NCBI GenBank assembly: GCA_035390885.1
Contig: DAOOUW010000005.1
Location: forward strand, 1-64,000
Direction: 5' to 3'
DNA: 64,000 nucleotides
DNA from: JAOAFT01 sp035390885
Lineage (GTDB): Bacteria; Bacteroidota; Ignavibacteria; UBA10030
A program made the position numbers and the translations under genes. Within the stretch, counting starts at the first letter, position 1. Each line of letters opens with the position of its first letter. A model generated the notes under the pieces. It was not told the DNA's origin. It ran no database searches and saw only the letters and a program-made list of their open reading frames with translations. Of the stretch, positions 51,666-60,118 are shown in pieces.

Positions 51666-52172
51666 ATGGAACGACGACTCAATAATGTATCTATCATTGG
51701 TATTTTTTTTCTTGTTCTCGGGATTGCGTTACTTTTACACAAACTTGAAATAATTCCATCTCTATGGATGTATGTTTTTTGGGGTAGCGTAGGATTGTGT
51801 GGACTTGGAATCACTGTTACAACATTTCCACAACAACGGCGTAGTCCAGTGTTTTGGGGAAGTTTAATGTTCTTCTTTAGTATTGGTGTGATACTTCACA
51901 GAGCTAATGTTCTTCAGAGTGAATCGTGGGATTTTTTAGCTACACTTAGTCTGGCGATAAGTTTTGCGTGTCTGATGACGTATCTCCTTGATATTCGCCA
52001 AATGGGAATTCTCATTCCGGCCATTCTTTGTGGGGCATACGGACTGTTGCACTATCTCTGGGAATATGAATTGCTCAATTGGTACGATATTCAGTATATC
52101 GTTCGTACATACTGGCCTGTGTTGCTTATTGTGTGGGGAATTTCATTTCTTGTTCGGCGACGACCTGATTAG
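51666..52172 (+). CDS. DUF5668/LiaF-like multi-pass membrane protein
   Basis: The 168-residue protein consists almost only of hydrophobic helices (about 5-6: VSIIGIFFLVLGIALLL, MYVFWGSVGLCGLGITV, VFWGSLMFFFSIGVIL, FLATLSLAISFACLMTYLL, and a final YWPVLLIVWGISFLVRRR). The YWPVLLIxxGxxxLxRRR end is typical of the LiaF/DUF5668 membrane region that accompanies PspC proteins. No soluble domain is present. It likely works with the PspC protein just upstream in envelope-stress response; this is inference. Confidence 0.7.
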   Translation: MERRLNNVSIIGIFFLVLGIALLLHKLEIIPSLWMYVFWGSVGLCGLGITVTTFPQQRRSPVFWGSLMFFFSIGVILHRANVLQSESWDFLATLSLAISFACLMTYLLDIRQMGILIPAILCGAYGLLHYLWEYELLNWYDIQYIVRTYWPVLLIVWGISFLVRRRPD

Positions 52173-52193
52173 TTTCATCTTTGCTTTCATTGG

Positions 52194-52275
52194 CGCTGCC
52201 TTCGAGAGCCTCAGGCAGCGACTCCTGCAGGTGAATGGGTAGGACGATAGTCCGTATCGAAGCCACCATTTTGGG
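52194..52275 (-). repeat. intergenic repeat R6 (diverged, shortened module A)
   Basis: On the plus strand a GCTGCCT...AGGCAGC hairpin (52194-52218) replaces the usual TTGCC/GGCAA one. Then come GGTGAATGGGTAGGACGATA and TCCGTATCGAAGCCACC, the reverse complement of the module A left end. It is the most diverged copy seen and sits in the convergent gap between the DUF5668-like gene and polA. Confidence 0.6.
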
Positions 52276-52352
52276 TTACTCTTCTTTTACCTCCTAAATT
52301 CATATTCCAACCTATATTGGATATCTGGTTTGAGTGCATCTACATTTTGTGC

Positions 52353-55148
52353 TTAATGTGCTTCCAGCCAGTTTGCGCCAACTCCTGCGTCAACAACAAC
52401 TGGAACATTAAGCGGTAATGCCGACTGCATTATTTCCGTAACAAGTTTTTGAACAGGAAGAAGCTCGTTTTCCGATACATCGAATACTAATTCGTCGTGT
52501 ACCTGAAGAATCATTGCTGAGGCAAATTTTTCTTGCTGAAACGCTTTATCAATTCTTACCATGGCAATTTTAATCATATCTGCTGCGGTGCCTTGAACTG
52601 GCATATTGATTGCCTGCCTTTCCGCATTTTGCCGAATCGTTCGATTCCTACTTGTAATATCTGGAAGGTAACGACGGCGACCTAAAAGTGTGGTAACATA
52701 TCCTCGTTGACGAGCCTGAAGAATTGTATCGTTAATATACTGCTGAACTTTTGGAAATCGCTGGAAATATCGCTCGATAATTTCCTTTGCTTCCGTCTGA
52801 CTGATGTCGAGTCGAGTGGAAAGTCCGTAAGCTCCAATTCCATACATTATTCCAAAATTTACTTCCTTTGCTTTCCGTCTCATTTCTCGGGTAACCTCGC
52901 TGAATTCCACTCCAAAAATTTTTGAGGCTGTTGATGCATGGATATCTTCACCGTTGACAAATGCTTCTCGCAATCCCTCATCGCCAGAAATATGCGCCAT
53001 TACACGAAGTTCAATTTGGGAATAGTCGGCAGAGAGGATTTTTCCCTTAGATGCGCTTGGAATAAATGCTTTTCGAATTGCTCGACCGACTTCTGTCCGG
53101 ATAGGGATATTTTGCAGATTCGGATCGCTACTCGAGAGTCGTCCGGTTGCCGTTACCGCTTGATTAAAAGAAGTATGAACTTTACCGGTTTTAGGATGAA
53201 TCAACTTTGGAAGAGCATCGACATAGGTTGATTTGAGTTTCGAGAGTTGACGGTATGCAAGGAGATGTTCGATAATTGGATGTTCCTTCTGAAGCGACTC
53301 GAGTACTCCCATATCAGTTGAGTAACCAGTTTTTGTTTTCTTTGCTGGTGAGAGTTTCAACGTTGTAAAGAGAACTTCTGAAAGTTGTTGAGAAGAATTT
53401 ATATTGAATGAAGCGCCAGCGAGCCGATATATTTCCTGTGTTAGCTCTGTCAGTTGTCGTTCGAGCTCTTTCGACATTGACTCGAGGTATGGAACATCGA
53501 TCATAACGCCGGTGGATTCCATTTTTATGAGTACTGGAATGAGAGGAACTTCAACTTCGTTCCAGAGCTTGTCCATTTCCACTTCGTGGATTTTTTCTCT
53601 TAAGATTTTATAGAGCTGAAAGGTAACATCGGCATCTTCACAAGAATATTCGGAAACGCGCTCGAAAGGAATCTCCTGCAATTTTTTTTGCTCTTTTCCT
53701 TTGCCTACAAGTTCATCGTAACTAATAGGTTTGTAGTTGAGATATTCCTGAGCGACCGAATCGAGCGAATGTCTTCCATCAGGACGGAGCAGATAGCTTG
53801 CAATCATTGTATCGAATGAAATTCCATTTACTATAATTCCATAGTTGAAGAGGACGAGGGCATCGTACTTACTATTATGTCCAATTTTTTTTATTGATGA
53901 ATTTTCAAAAATGGGCTTTAGTTTATTTACTACATAAGGGAGCGAGAGCCCTTTCTCTGGTTGGACGTTTGCCGTAGCTTGAAATAAATCATGTTCGTCT
54001 GGCTCTGTTGTATTTGACTTGAGTGCGACGTAACAGGCTTTTCTTGGTTCCAAACAAAATGAAATTCCAAGAAGGTCAGCCAGAAGAGGATTCGTTGATG
54101 TTGTTTCGGTATCGAAGGCAAATTCCTGGGAATTTTCGAGAACGGAACAAAGTCGCTCGAATGCTTCTTCTGATTCGATGAGGTTGTATGAATGTTCTTC
54201 AGAAGAGATTGTACCTTGCTCTTCTGCTGCGGACTTTTCTTGAGGAAATGAAAATGATACTGCTGAAGTTTGTTCTTCGGATTGCAGCTTTGCAAGCAGA
54301 GAGCGGAATTCCAAATCTTTAAATAATTGCGTAAGCTCGGCTATATTTTTTTCTTTTGCTTGAAGTGAATGCACGTCAATAGGAATCGGTACGTTGGTAT
54401 CGATTGTTACTAATTTTTTTGACAGAAAAGCGAGCTCACGGTGCGTTTCCAATTTTTCACGGAGTCGTTTTTGTTCGATCTCGTCGAGATGAGAATAAAG
54501 ATTTTCGAGACTGCCGAATCTTTGAATCAGCGGAATGGCTGTTTTTTCACCGACGCCGGGTACGCCGGGAATGTTATCGGAACTATCGCCTGTGAGCGCA
54601 AAGACATCTATAATTTGAGATGGCTGTACGCCAAATTTCTGTCTGACTGAATCGTTGGTAATGATTTCTACGTCTGTGCCTTGCCGACCGGGTTTGAAAA
54701 TTTTTGTTTTATCTGTAACAAGCTGCATAAAATCCTTGTCGGGTGAAACAAGGAAGGCAAGTGCGTTGGTTTCCTCTGCCTGTCGGGCAAGCGTGCCAAT
54801 GATGTCGTCTGCTTCGTAACCGTCCAATTCGACGACCGGGATATTATATGCGTTGATTATTTCTTTCAATATTGGAATTTGCGCCGTCATATCTTCGGGC
54901 ATTTTCTGTCGAGTGGCTTTGTACTCCTTGTATGCATGATGTCGAAATGTCGGAGCGCTGGTATCGAAAATAACAGCGATATGATCCGGGTGTTCTACCG
55001 AAAGAATACGATTAAGGAACGTAACGAATCCGAAGATAGCGCTTGTGTTGATTCCTTTGGAATTTATCAAAGGACGTTGAATGAATGCGTAGTAAGCGCG
55101 ATAAGCAAGCGCCATTCCATCCAGTAAAAATACTCGCTCATTTTCCAT
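52353..55148 (-). CDS. polA: DNA polymerase I with 5' nuclease and proofreading domains
   Basis: The 931-residue enzyme starts at the ATG at 55148 (MENERVFLLDGMALAYRAYY), where polA proteins begin; the frame is open for 99 more codons upstream but these are hydrophobic and unrelated. Residues 1-290 are the 5'-3' exonuclease (DGYEADDIIGTLA, GDSSDNIPGVPGVGEKTA). The 3'-5' exonuclease near 335-520 is intact: FAFDTETTS, IGHNSKYDAL and YSCEDADVTF. Polymerase motifs are DYSQIELR near 709, RRKAKEVNFGIMYG and QVHDELVFD near 881. All three activities should be present, unlike Taq-type enzymes. It is monocistronic. Confidence 0.97.
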   Translation of the reverse strand: MENERVFLLDGMALAYRAYYAFIQRPLINSKGINTSAIFGFVTFLNRILSVEHPDHIAVIFDTSAPTFRHHAYKEYKATRQKMPEDMTAQIPILKEIINAYNIPVVELDGYEADDIIGTLARQAEETNALAFLVSPDKDFMQLVTDKTKIFKPGRQGTDVEIITNDSVRQKFGVQPSQIIDVFALTGDSSDNIPGVPGVGEKTAIPLIQRFGSLENLYSHLDEIEQKRLREKLETHRELAFLSKKLVTIDTNVPIPIDVHSLQAKEKNIAELTQLFKDLEFRSLLAKLQSEEQTSAVSFSFPQEKSAAEEQGTISSEEHSYNLIESEEAFERLCSVLENSQEFAFDTETTSTNPLLADLLGISFCLEPRKACYVALKSNTTEPDEHDLFQATANVQPEKGLSLPYVVNKLKPIFENSSIKKIGHNSKYDALVLFNYGIIVNGISFDTMIASYLLRPDGRHSLDSVAQEYLNYKPISYDELVGKGKEQKKLQEIPFERVSEYSCEDADVTFQLYKILREKIHEVEMDKLWNEVEVPLIPVLIKMESTGVMIDVPYLESMSKELERQLTELTQEIYRLAGASFNINSSQQLSEVLFTTLKLSPAKKTKTGYSTDMGVLESLQKEHPIIEHLLAYRQLSKLKSTYVDALPKLIHPKTGKVHTSFNQAVTATGRLSSSDPNLQNIPIRTEVGRAIRKAFIPSASKGKILSADYSQIELRVMAHISGDEGLREAFVNGEDIHASTASKIFGVEFSEVTREMRRKAKEVNFGIMYGIGAYGLSTRLDISQTEAKEIIERYFQRFPKVQQYINDTILQARQRGYVTTLLGRRRYLPDITSRNRTIRQNAERQAINMPVQGTAADMIKIAMVRIDKAFQQEKFASAMILQVHDELVFDVSENELLPVQKLVTEIMQSALPLNVPVVVDAGVGANWLEAH

Positions 55149-55564
55149 TGCTTTTCCGGGAATAAATTTATTAAAACAATATACGAAAGTGAAACTGAAG
55201 AGCCAAAGAAGGTAGGAAAAGAAAATAAAATGAAGTAATCTTTTGAGATGATGAGTTTTTTTGTATCTTATATAGGCGTGTGAATTGGCTAAAATAACAA
55301 TGAATATTATTAGATATAATACAAAGGTTGAAAAACAATCCTGTAGAACAAATACCCTACGATTACTGGCCTCTAGAAAATTGTAGTTGCAGATTGGACC
55401 GATTTTGATAAGATCAATCCTGTTCCTGCTTTGGGAACTTGCCATATTGATGGACTTCTATCAGATAATGGCTCTAATAGGATTCATTCTACGAGTAATC
55501 TAATCGATAGAGGGCAATGTAGGTTTACCTTTCTATGGCAGTGTTTTTGACTTAAGAGTGTTTG
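55149..55564. other. gap upstream of polA with no supported gene
   Basis: The minus-strand frame that extends polA through here encodes hydrophobic filler and is not credible. No tRNA, repeat or clear promoter was found. The right end (from about 55535) may contain frame-shifted remains of the T9SS-tail pseudogene described next. Confidence 0.5.
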
Positions 55565-55654
55565 AATGTAAATGGACTGTCCAGCGGAGTTTATACTTGT
55601 GTATTAAGACAAGGAAGTTCAATTAAATCTCAAAGAATTGTTGTACTGAAATAA
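55565..55654 (+). pseudogene. remnant of a T9SS C-terminal sorting tail
   Basis: Read in frame, 55565-55654 encodes NVNGLSSGVYTCVLRQGSS followed by IKSQRIVVLK and a stop, the last 29 residues of a T9SS type A sorting domain. An in-frame TAA lies at 55553, four codons upstream, so the rest of the gene is gone or shifted; GSVFDL-like residues in another frame just upstream hint at a deletion. It lies 38 bp before an intact T9SS pectate lyase gene, so it is a decayed neighbour of the same export class. Confident as a fragment; the parental enzyme is unknown. Confidence 0.75.
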
Positions 55655-55692
55655 ACAAAATAATATCCCACCAAAAAAATATAAGGAGCTCT

Positions 55693-58566
55693 ATGATGTT
55701 AAAAAAATGTTCGTATTGTGTGTTGATAATGACTTTGGTAGCGCTCAATGTCGGTATGGCACAAACAGCAGCAACTGCAGTTTGGCCGTTGACGAGCGAT
55801 CAAAATCCACAGGTTACTGGAGCTATTAGCGCGCAGCCTCAGAGACTCACTATGATGCAAGTTTCCTATTCAAGCGGCGTACAACGTTCCAGTCCAAGTG
55901 GCACTGCAGGTTCATGGCCTGGCGAATCGACAGAAAATTCCTCTCGCTTTATGGAATTTGTTGTTACTCCAGCACAAGGGAATACTTTTACAATAACGTC
56001 AATTTCGATGATTCTCTATGCTAATTCTGGAAGTAACATGCGTGCAAATGTTTACTACGCTACAGATTCTTTGTTTGCATCGAAAGTGCAAATAGGTTCG
56101 ACATTTAGTCTTGGCTCATCAGCGCTTTCTACTCCAAATGTTACTGCGTCTCTAAATCTTACATTAAATTTATCAGAAACTCTTTATGTAAGGGTCTATC
56201 CATGGTATACAACATCGACGACAGGAAAATATCTTATTGTAAAGTCAGTAACGATTGCGGGTACTACGCTTCCATCTACTGCAATCATAGTTAATCCTAC
56301 ATCTCTCAGTGGTTTTATTCAACGGAGTTCCACTGAACCTTCTGATGTCAAAACGTATTCATTGTACGGAATTAACCTGACCCATGATGTTGCGATAACG
56401 CCACCAAGCAGTTTTCTGATTTCATCCGATGGTGGTAACACATGGTGGAATGATGAAATAAGGCTGTCCGTTGCCAATGGAATTATTATAGACCAACCGA
56501 AAACTGTTTCTGTTAGATTGAATGCTGCTTCGTCTGGATCATATACCGGGACTATTTCTCATACAAGCGATGGAGCTGCAGTGGCTTATGTCTCTCTCGA
56601 TGGTGTTCTTTTAGCGCCAGAACCAACCGTACCATCATCGCTTGCCACAGATGAAATATCAGGTAACACAGTGAAACTAACATTTGTTGGTGGAAATGGA
56701 AGCAACAGAATAGTTGCAATATGTCAGGGTAATGCTTTAAGCTGGGCGCCAAGCGATGGAGCGCCTATTAGCGGAGTTGATGCAAATTATTCTTCCGCTG
56801 TAGATCAGGGTAACGGAACAAAAGTGGTTTACGATGGCAATGGAACATCCGTGACAGTTTCTGGATTGTCGGGCAATACAACATACACTGTTGGTGTATT
56901 CGAATACAACAAGAGTACTGGCAATTCTCAGAATTATCTTACCTCTAATTATCCTACTTCCACATTTACGACGCTCACGGTTGCTACACTTAACGCCACC
57001 CCATCATCGTTAGCTTTTGGGAACGTCGTTCTTGGACAATCAAGTGTAAAGTCTTATCAACTCTCGGGAAGTTATCTTGCTTCCGATGGAACGATTACAG
57101 TTACAGCTCCGAGTGGTTTTCAAGTATCGCTTTCCGAAGCAGGCTCCTACAGCTCTTCACTTATTATTCCATATTCTCAGCAAACTCTTGCGAGTACGAC
57201 GGTATATGTGCGCTTTGCACCGGACGAGGTAAAGAACTACAGTGATGTGATTTCAAATAATGGAGGCGGAACAAATATTAATGTGCCTGTTACCGGCAAG
57301 GGCATATCCGACCAATTTCAAATATTGGATACGCCTGTTGGATTTGCAACACTCAATGGCAGTACAACTGGTGGATTGAACGGTACAACTGTTACGATAA
57401 CGGATCCGCAGCAATTAGCAGATATCTTGAAAGCCCGTGAGAATAAAAGTACGGCTCCTCTCATCGTTTATATTTCTGGGACTCTTAGTGGTTATTCAAC
57501 AGAACTTTCAGTAAAGCGTACTGCCAATATTTCGATTTTAGGACTTGGTACCAATGCTGGGTTTAACGGATTTGGGATGAAAATTGTAGAGTGCAATAAC
57601 ATCATTGTCCGTAATCTTACGTTCTCTGATTGTCACGTTGATGAAAAAGATGGATTAGCAGTTGATGGAAGTTATAATGTGTGGGTTGATCACTGTACTT
57701 TTACTGATAGTCCAGCCAGCGATCCTAACGGCAATAGCCATGATGGTCTGCTCGACGTCAAGAATGGCTCTTATAATGTTACCATTTCTTATAATCACTT
57801 TATGAATCACCGAAAGACCTGCTTGCTTGGACATACTGAAAGTCAAACCTCGGACACTGTTATGAAAGTTACTTACTATAGGAACTGGTTCGATGGAACA
57901 TATTCAAGACATCCGAGAATTAGATATGCAAAGGCTCACATTGTAAATAATCTCTACACAAGTAATGGTGGATATGGAGTGGGTGTAACGTGCAATGCTC
58001 AAGTATATCTGGAAGAAAACTATTTCGAAAATGTAGTGTCGCCGGTACTAATTTCACAGGTGAATGATCCAGAGGGAACCTTAAGTGGCGATCCAGCTGG
58101 ATACATCAAATCTGTAGGAAATGTTACAGTAAATTCCGGCGCAATTTTGGAAAATCTAAGCGGCTTTAATTTTAATCCTTCAGATTATTATAGCCTTGAA
58201 GTTGCTGCTGGTAGTAATGTCAAGTCACTTGTTCAAGCAAATGCAGGCGCTGGATTGTTAGATTTTCTCAATGAGGTTCAAGGAACTGAATCGATTGCAC
58301 CGGTTGGATTTGCATTACTTCAGAATTATCCGAATCCATTCAATCCTTCGACAACGATTCATTACAGTATCAGGAATTCTGGTATTGTTACAATTAAAAT
58401 ATTTGATATGATAGGTCGCGAGGTTGCTCAACTTGTAAATCAATTCCATGCTCCAGGTTCATATTCGATTCAATGGAATGCAGAAAAGCAACCGACAGGA
58501 GTTTACTGTGTCGTGTTACAACAAGGTGTTGACCGAGCTGTAAGAAAAATACTTCTGTTGAAATAG
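55693..58566 (+). CDS. T9SS-exported pectate lyase, family PL1
   Basis: The 957-residue protein starts at the ATG after AAGGAGCTCT and has a signal peptide (VLIMTLVALNVGMAQ). N-terminal beta-sandwich modules follow (about 25-330), a fibronectin-III-like segment (about 335-430) and an Ig-like module (about 435-540). The PL1 right-handed beta-helix lies at about 550-850, with VWVDHCTF near 663, HDGLLDVKNGSYNVTISYNH, HRKTCLLGHTE, and HPRIRYAKAHIVNNLYT, whose Arg near 740 is the catalytic base region. A T9SS tail (NYPNPFNPSTTIHYSI) ends the protein (about 872-957). It cleaves polygalacturonate by beta-elimination outside the cell. Confidence 0.92.
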   Translation: MMLKKCSYCVLIMTLVALNVGMAQTAATAVWPLTSDQNPQVTGAISAQPQRLTMMQVSYSSGVQRSSPSGTAGSWPGESTENSSRFMEFVVTPAQGNTFTITSISMILYANSGSNMRANVYYATDSLFASKVQIGSTFSLGSSALSTPNVTASLNLTLNLSETLYVRVYPWYTTSTTGKYLIVKSVTIAGTTLPSTAIIVNPTSLSGFIQRSSTEPSDVKTYSLYGINLTHDVAITPPSSFLISSDGGNTWWNDEIRLSVANGIIIDQPKTVSVRLNAASSGSYTGTISHTSDGAAVAYVSLDGVLLAPEPTVPSSLATDEISGNTVKLTFVGGNGSNRIVAICQGNALSWAPSDGAPISGVDANYSSAVDQGNGTKVVYDGNGTSVTVSGLSGNTTYTVGVFEYNKSTGNSQNYLTSNYPTSTFTTLTVATLNATPSSLAFGNVVLGQSSVKSYQLSGSYLASDGTITVTAPSGFQVSLSEAGSYSSSLIIPYSQQTLASTTVYVRFAPDEVKNYSDVISNNGGGTNINVPVTGKGISDQFQILDTPVGFATLNGSTTGGLNGTTVTITDPQQLADILKARENKSTAPLIVYISGTLSGYSTELSVKRTANISILGLGTNAGFNGFGMKIVECNNIIVRNLTFSDCHVDEKDGLAVDGSYNVWVDHCTFTDSPASDPNGNSHDGLLDVKNGSYNVTISYNHFMNHRKTCLLGHTESQTSDTVMKVTYYRNWFDGTYSRHPRIRYAKAHIVNNLYTSNGGYGVGVTCNAQVYLEENYFENVVSPVLISQVNDPEGTLSGDPAGYIKSVGNVTVNSGAILENLSGFNFNPSDYYSLEVAAGSNVKSLVQANAGAGLLDFLNEVQGTESIAPVGFALLQNYPNPFNPSTTIHYSIRNSGIVTIKIFDMIGREVAQLVNQFHAPGSYSIQWNAEKQPTGVYCVVLQQGVDRAVRKILLLK

Positions 58567-58805
58567 AAAAAAATTAAAGGTTCAATGGCGGTACAAGAAA
58601 TTGCATGGTATTCATAATCTGAATTCATATGTAATTTACTTAGAGTGATAGAGCTCCTGGGTGGGATAATATCACAAACACTCTAGTACCGTCATTGAAA
58701 TTCTTTCTTCGCTGTTTTCACTACAATATTTTTAACCCAGATTAGGCAACCAAGGTAACAGTACAGTCTAAGTGCAGTAAAGGCGAAAGAAGAGAAAACC
58801 AAAAT
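58567..58805. other. gap after the pectate lyase gene
   Basis: No open frame is supported. On the minus strand the segment 58647-58675 resembles the leader of the pectate lyase gene (shared ATCCCACC and AGGAGCTCTAT, the latter at 55683-55693), forming imperfect inverted repeats around the gene. No convincing terminator was seen. Confidence 0.4.
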
Positions 58806-58923
58806 GGTGGCTTCGATACGAGCTATCGCTCTACTCAGCCACCGTCAGGAAATCGGTTGCCGAGTAGCCGTAAGGCGTATCGAGGCAACAGGGTGTGCAA
58901 GTTTCTAATGCATAATTTGGGTT
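58806..58923 (+). repeat. intergenic repeat R7 (best full-length module A)
   Basis: The clearest copy of the family. Left hairpin: GGTGGCTTCGATACG...CTCAGCCACC, with inner CGATA/TATCG. Linker: GTCAGGAAATCG. Right hairpin: GTTGCC...GGCAAC enclosing GCCGTAAGGC. Tail: GCAAGTTTCTAATGCATAAT. TCGATACG near the left end and CGTATCGA near the right hairpin end are inverted copies of each other. It lies between the pectate lyase gene and the LacI promoter. Confidence 0.85.
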
Positions 58924-58981
58924 TTCTTTCTTTGTGGTCAGATATTTTGTTTAATTTTTTTTGTAATTTATCAAATATTTC

Positions 58982-59021
58982 TTGACATAATCTTAATAAA
59001 ATATTACAATGCAAACGTTTG
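58982..59021 (+). promoter_or_regulatory. promoter and LacI-family operator of the galactose regulator
   Basis: TTGACA (58982-58987), 17-bp spacer, TACAAT (59005-59010), followed at once by the palindrome CAAACGTTTG (59012-59021) over the start point. A LacI-family protein is encoded 16 bp downstream and the same palindrome recurs at 60060-60069, so this is its likely autoregulatory operator. The untranslated leader would be only about 20 nt without a clear ribosome site. Confidence 0.75.
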
Positions 59022-59037
59022 AAATGACAATTCTTAT

Positions 59038-60039
59038 ATGAAGCATGCAACAATTATAGATATTGCAAAAAAATTAGGAATCTCACCTTCTACGGTATCA
59101 AGGGCGTTGAGCGATCACCCTGACGTCAAGAAAGAAACCAAGGAACTTGTTCGTAAGGTTGCCGCCGAACTGAACTATACTCCGAACCCAATAGCACAGA
59201 GTTTAAAAAGCAACAAGACGACTACCATCGGCGTCGTCGTTCCTGAAATTCGACATGATTTCTTTTCATTGGCTATTAGCGGAATGGAAGAGGTCGCTTA
59301 CCGTTCAGGATATAATATTATTCTTACTCAATCGAACGAAAATTATGAACGAGAAGTTGTGAGCGTTAATGTGCTGATGCATCAACGAGTTGCCGGAATG
59401 ATTATTTCCATCGCGCAGAATACAAAGAGTGGTGAACATTTTCAGGATGTGCTCCGCAGAAAAATTCCGATTGTCTTTTTTGATCGTGCATTTGAAGATT
59501 TGCCAATTAGCAAAGTCGTTGTCGATGACTACAGAGGAGCTTTTGATTCAGTGAGTTACTTAATTGGAAAAGGATACAAGCGTATTGCGCACATTGGCGG
59601 ACCAAAAGAACTTGGCATTTGTCAACGAAGGAGAAAAGGTTACATTGATGCTTTACAACATCACAATATCATGGTTGATGAATCTTTAATTTATTCGGTT
59701 GGAATGAGAGAGAGCGATGGATATGCAGCAATGGATTCGCTTCTTCAATTATCGAACAAACCGGATGTAGTTTGCTGTGTGAACGATCCTGTAGCAATTG
59801 GCGCATATCAAAGATTGAAAGAAGGTGGATTGTCGATTCCACAAGATGTTGGAGTTGTAGGATTTTCGAATAATAAGATTACAGGTTTTACAGATCCGCC
59901 GCTCACAACTGTAGAACAACCTTCGTTCGAAATGGGAAAGAATGCCGCTGAAACTTTAATTGGTATTATCGAAAATAAAATTCAAGAACCGGTTGTGAAA
60001 ACTCTTAGCACAAAGCTTATAGTGCGCGGCTCGACCTAA
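59038..60039 (+). CDS. LacI-family transcriptional regulator (putative galactose regulator)
   Basis: The 333-residue repressor has an N-terminal HTH, MKHATIIDIAKKLGISPSTV with SRALSDHPDVKKET (1-34), and the hinge NYTPNPIAQSLKS near 47-59. A periplasmic-binding-protein-like sensor follows (TIGVVVPEIRHDFFSLAISG; VVGFSNNKITGFTDPPLTTV near 280). The next genes are a sodium symporter, galK and galT, so galactose or a galactoside is the expected effector; this comes from context. CAAACGTTTG sites lie just before this gene and before the symporter. Confidence 0.88.
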   Translation: MKHATIIDIAKKLGISPSTVSRALSDHPDVKKETKELVRKVAAELNYTPNPIAQSLKSNKTTTIGVVVPEIRHDFFSLAISGMEEVAYRSGYNIILTQSNENYEREVVSVNVLMHQRVAGMIISIAQNTKSGEHFQDVLRRKIPIVFFDRAFEDLPISKVVVDDYRGAFDSVSYLIGKGYKRIAHIGGPKELGICQRRRKGYIDALQHHNIMVDESLIYSVGMRESDGYAAMDSLLQLSNKPDVVCCVNDPVAIGAYQRLKEGGLSIPQDVGVVGFSNNKITGFTDPPLTTVEQPSFEMGKNAAETLIGIIENKIQEPVVKTLSTKLIVRGST

Positions 60040-60059
60040 AAATTTTTCCATTGTTTTTG

Positions 60060-60069
60060 CAAACGTTTG
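60060..60069 (+). promoter_or_regulatory. second LacI-family operator (CAAACGTTTG) before the symporter
   Basis: The palindrome CAAACGTTTG, within TTTGCAAACGTTTGTGG, lies 21 bp after the regulator stop and 50 bp before the symporter start. It is identical to the operator at 59012-59021 over 10 bp. A -35/-10 pair is not obvious here, so it may block a weak promoter or read-through. Confidence 0.65.
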
Positions 60070-60118
60070 TGGAATAAATACTTTAGAAAATCTCTATGTC
60101 TCACTGGAAGGAGAAGAT

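Noticed and set aside
55149..55445. 99-codon upstream extension of polA
   Set aside because: It is a hydrophobic, unrelated stretch; polA proteins begin at the MENERVFLLDGMALAYR start at 55148.
18172..58923. CRISPR array as an explanation for the repeats
   Set aside because: The repeats are far apart, on both strands, contain internal hairpins, have no regular spacers, and no cas genes are present.
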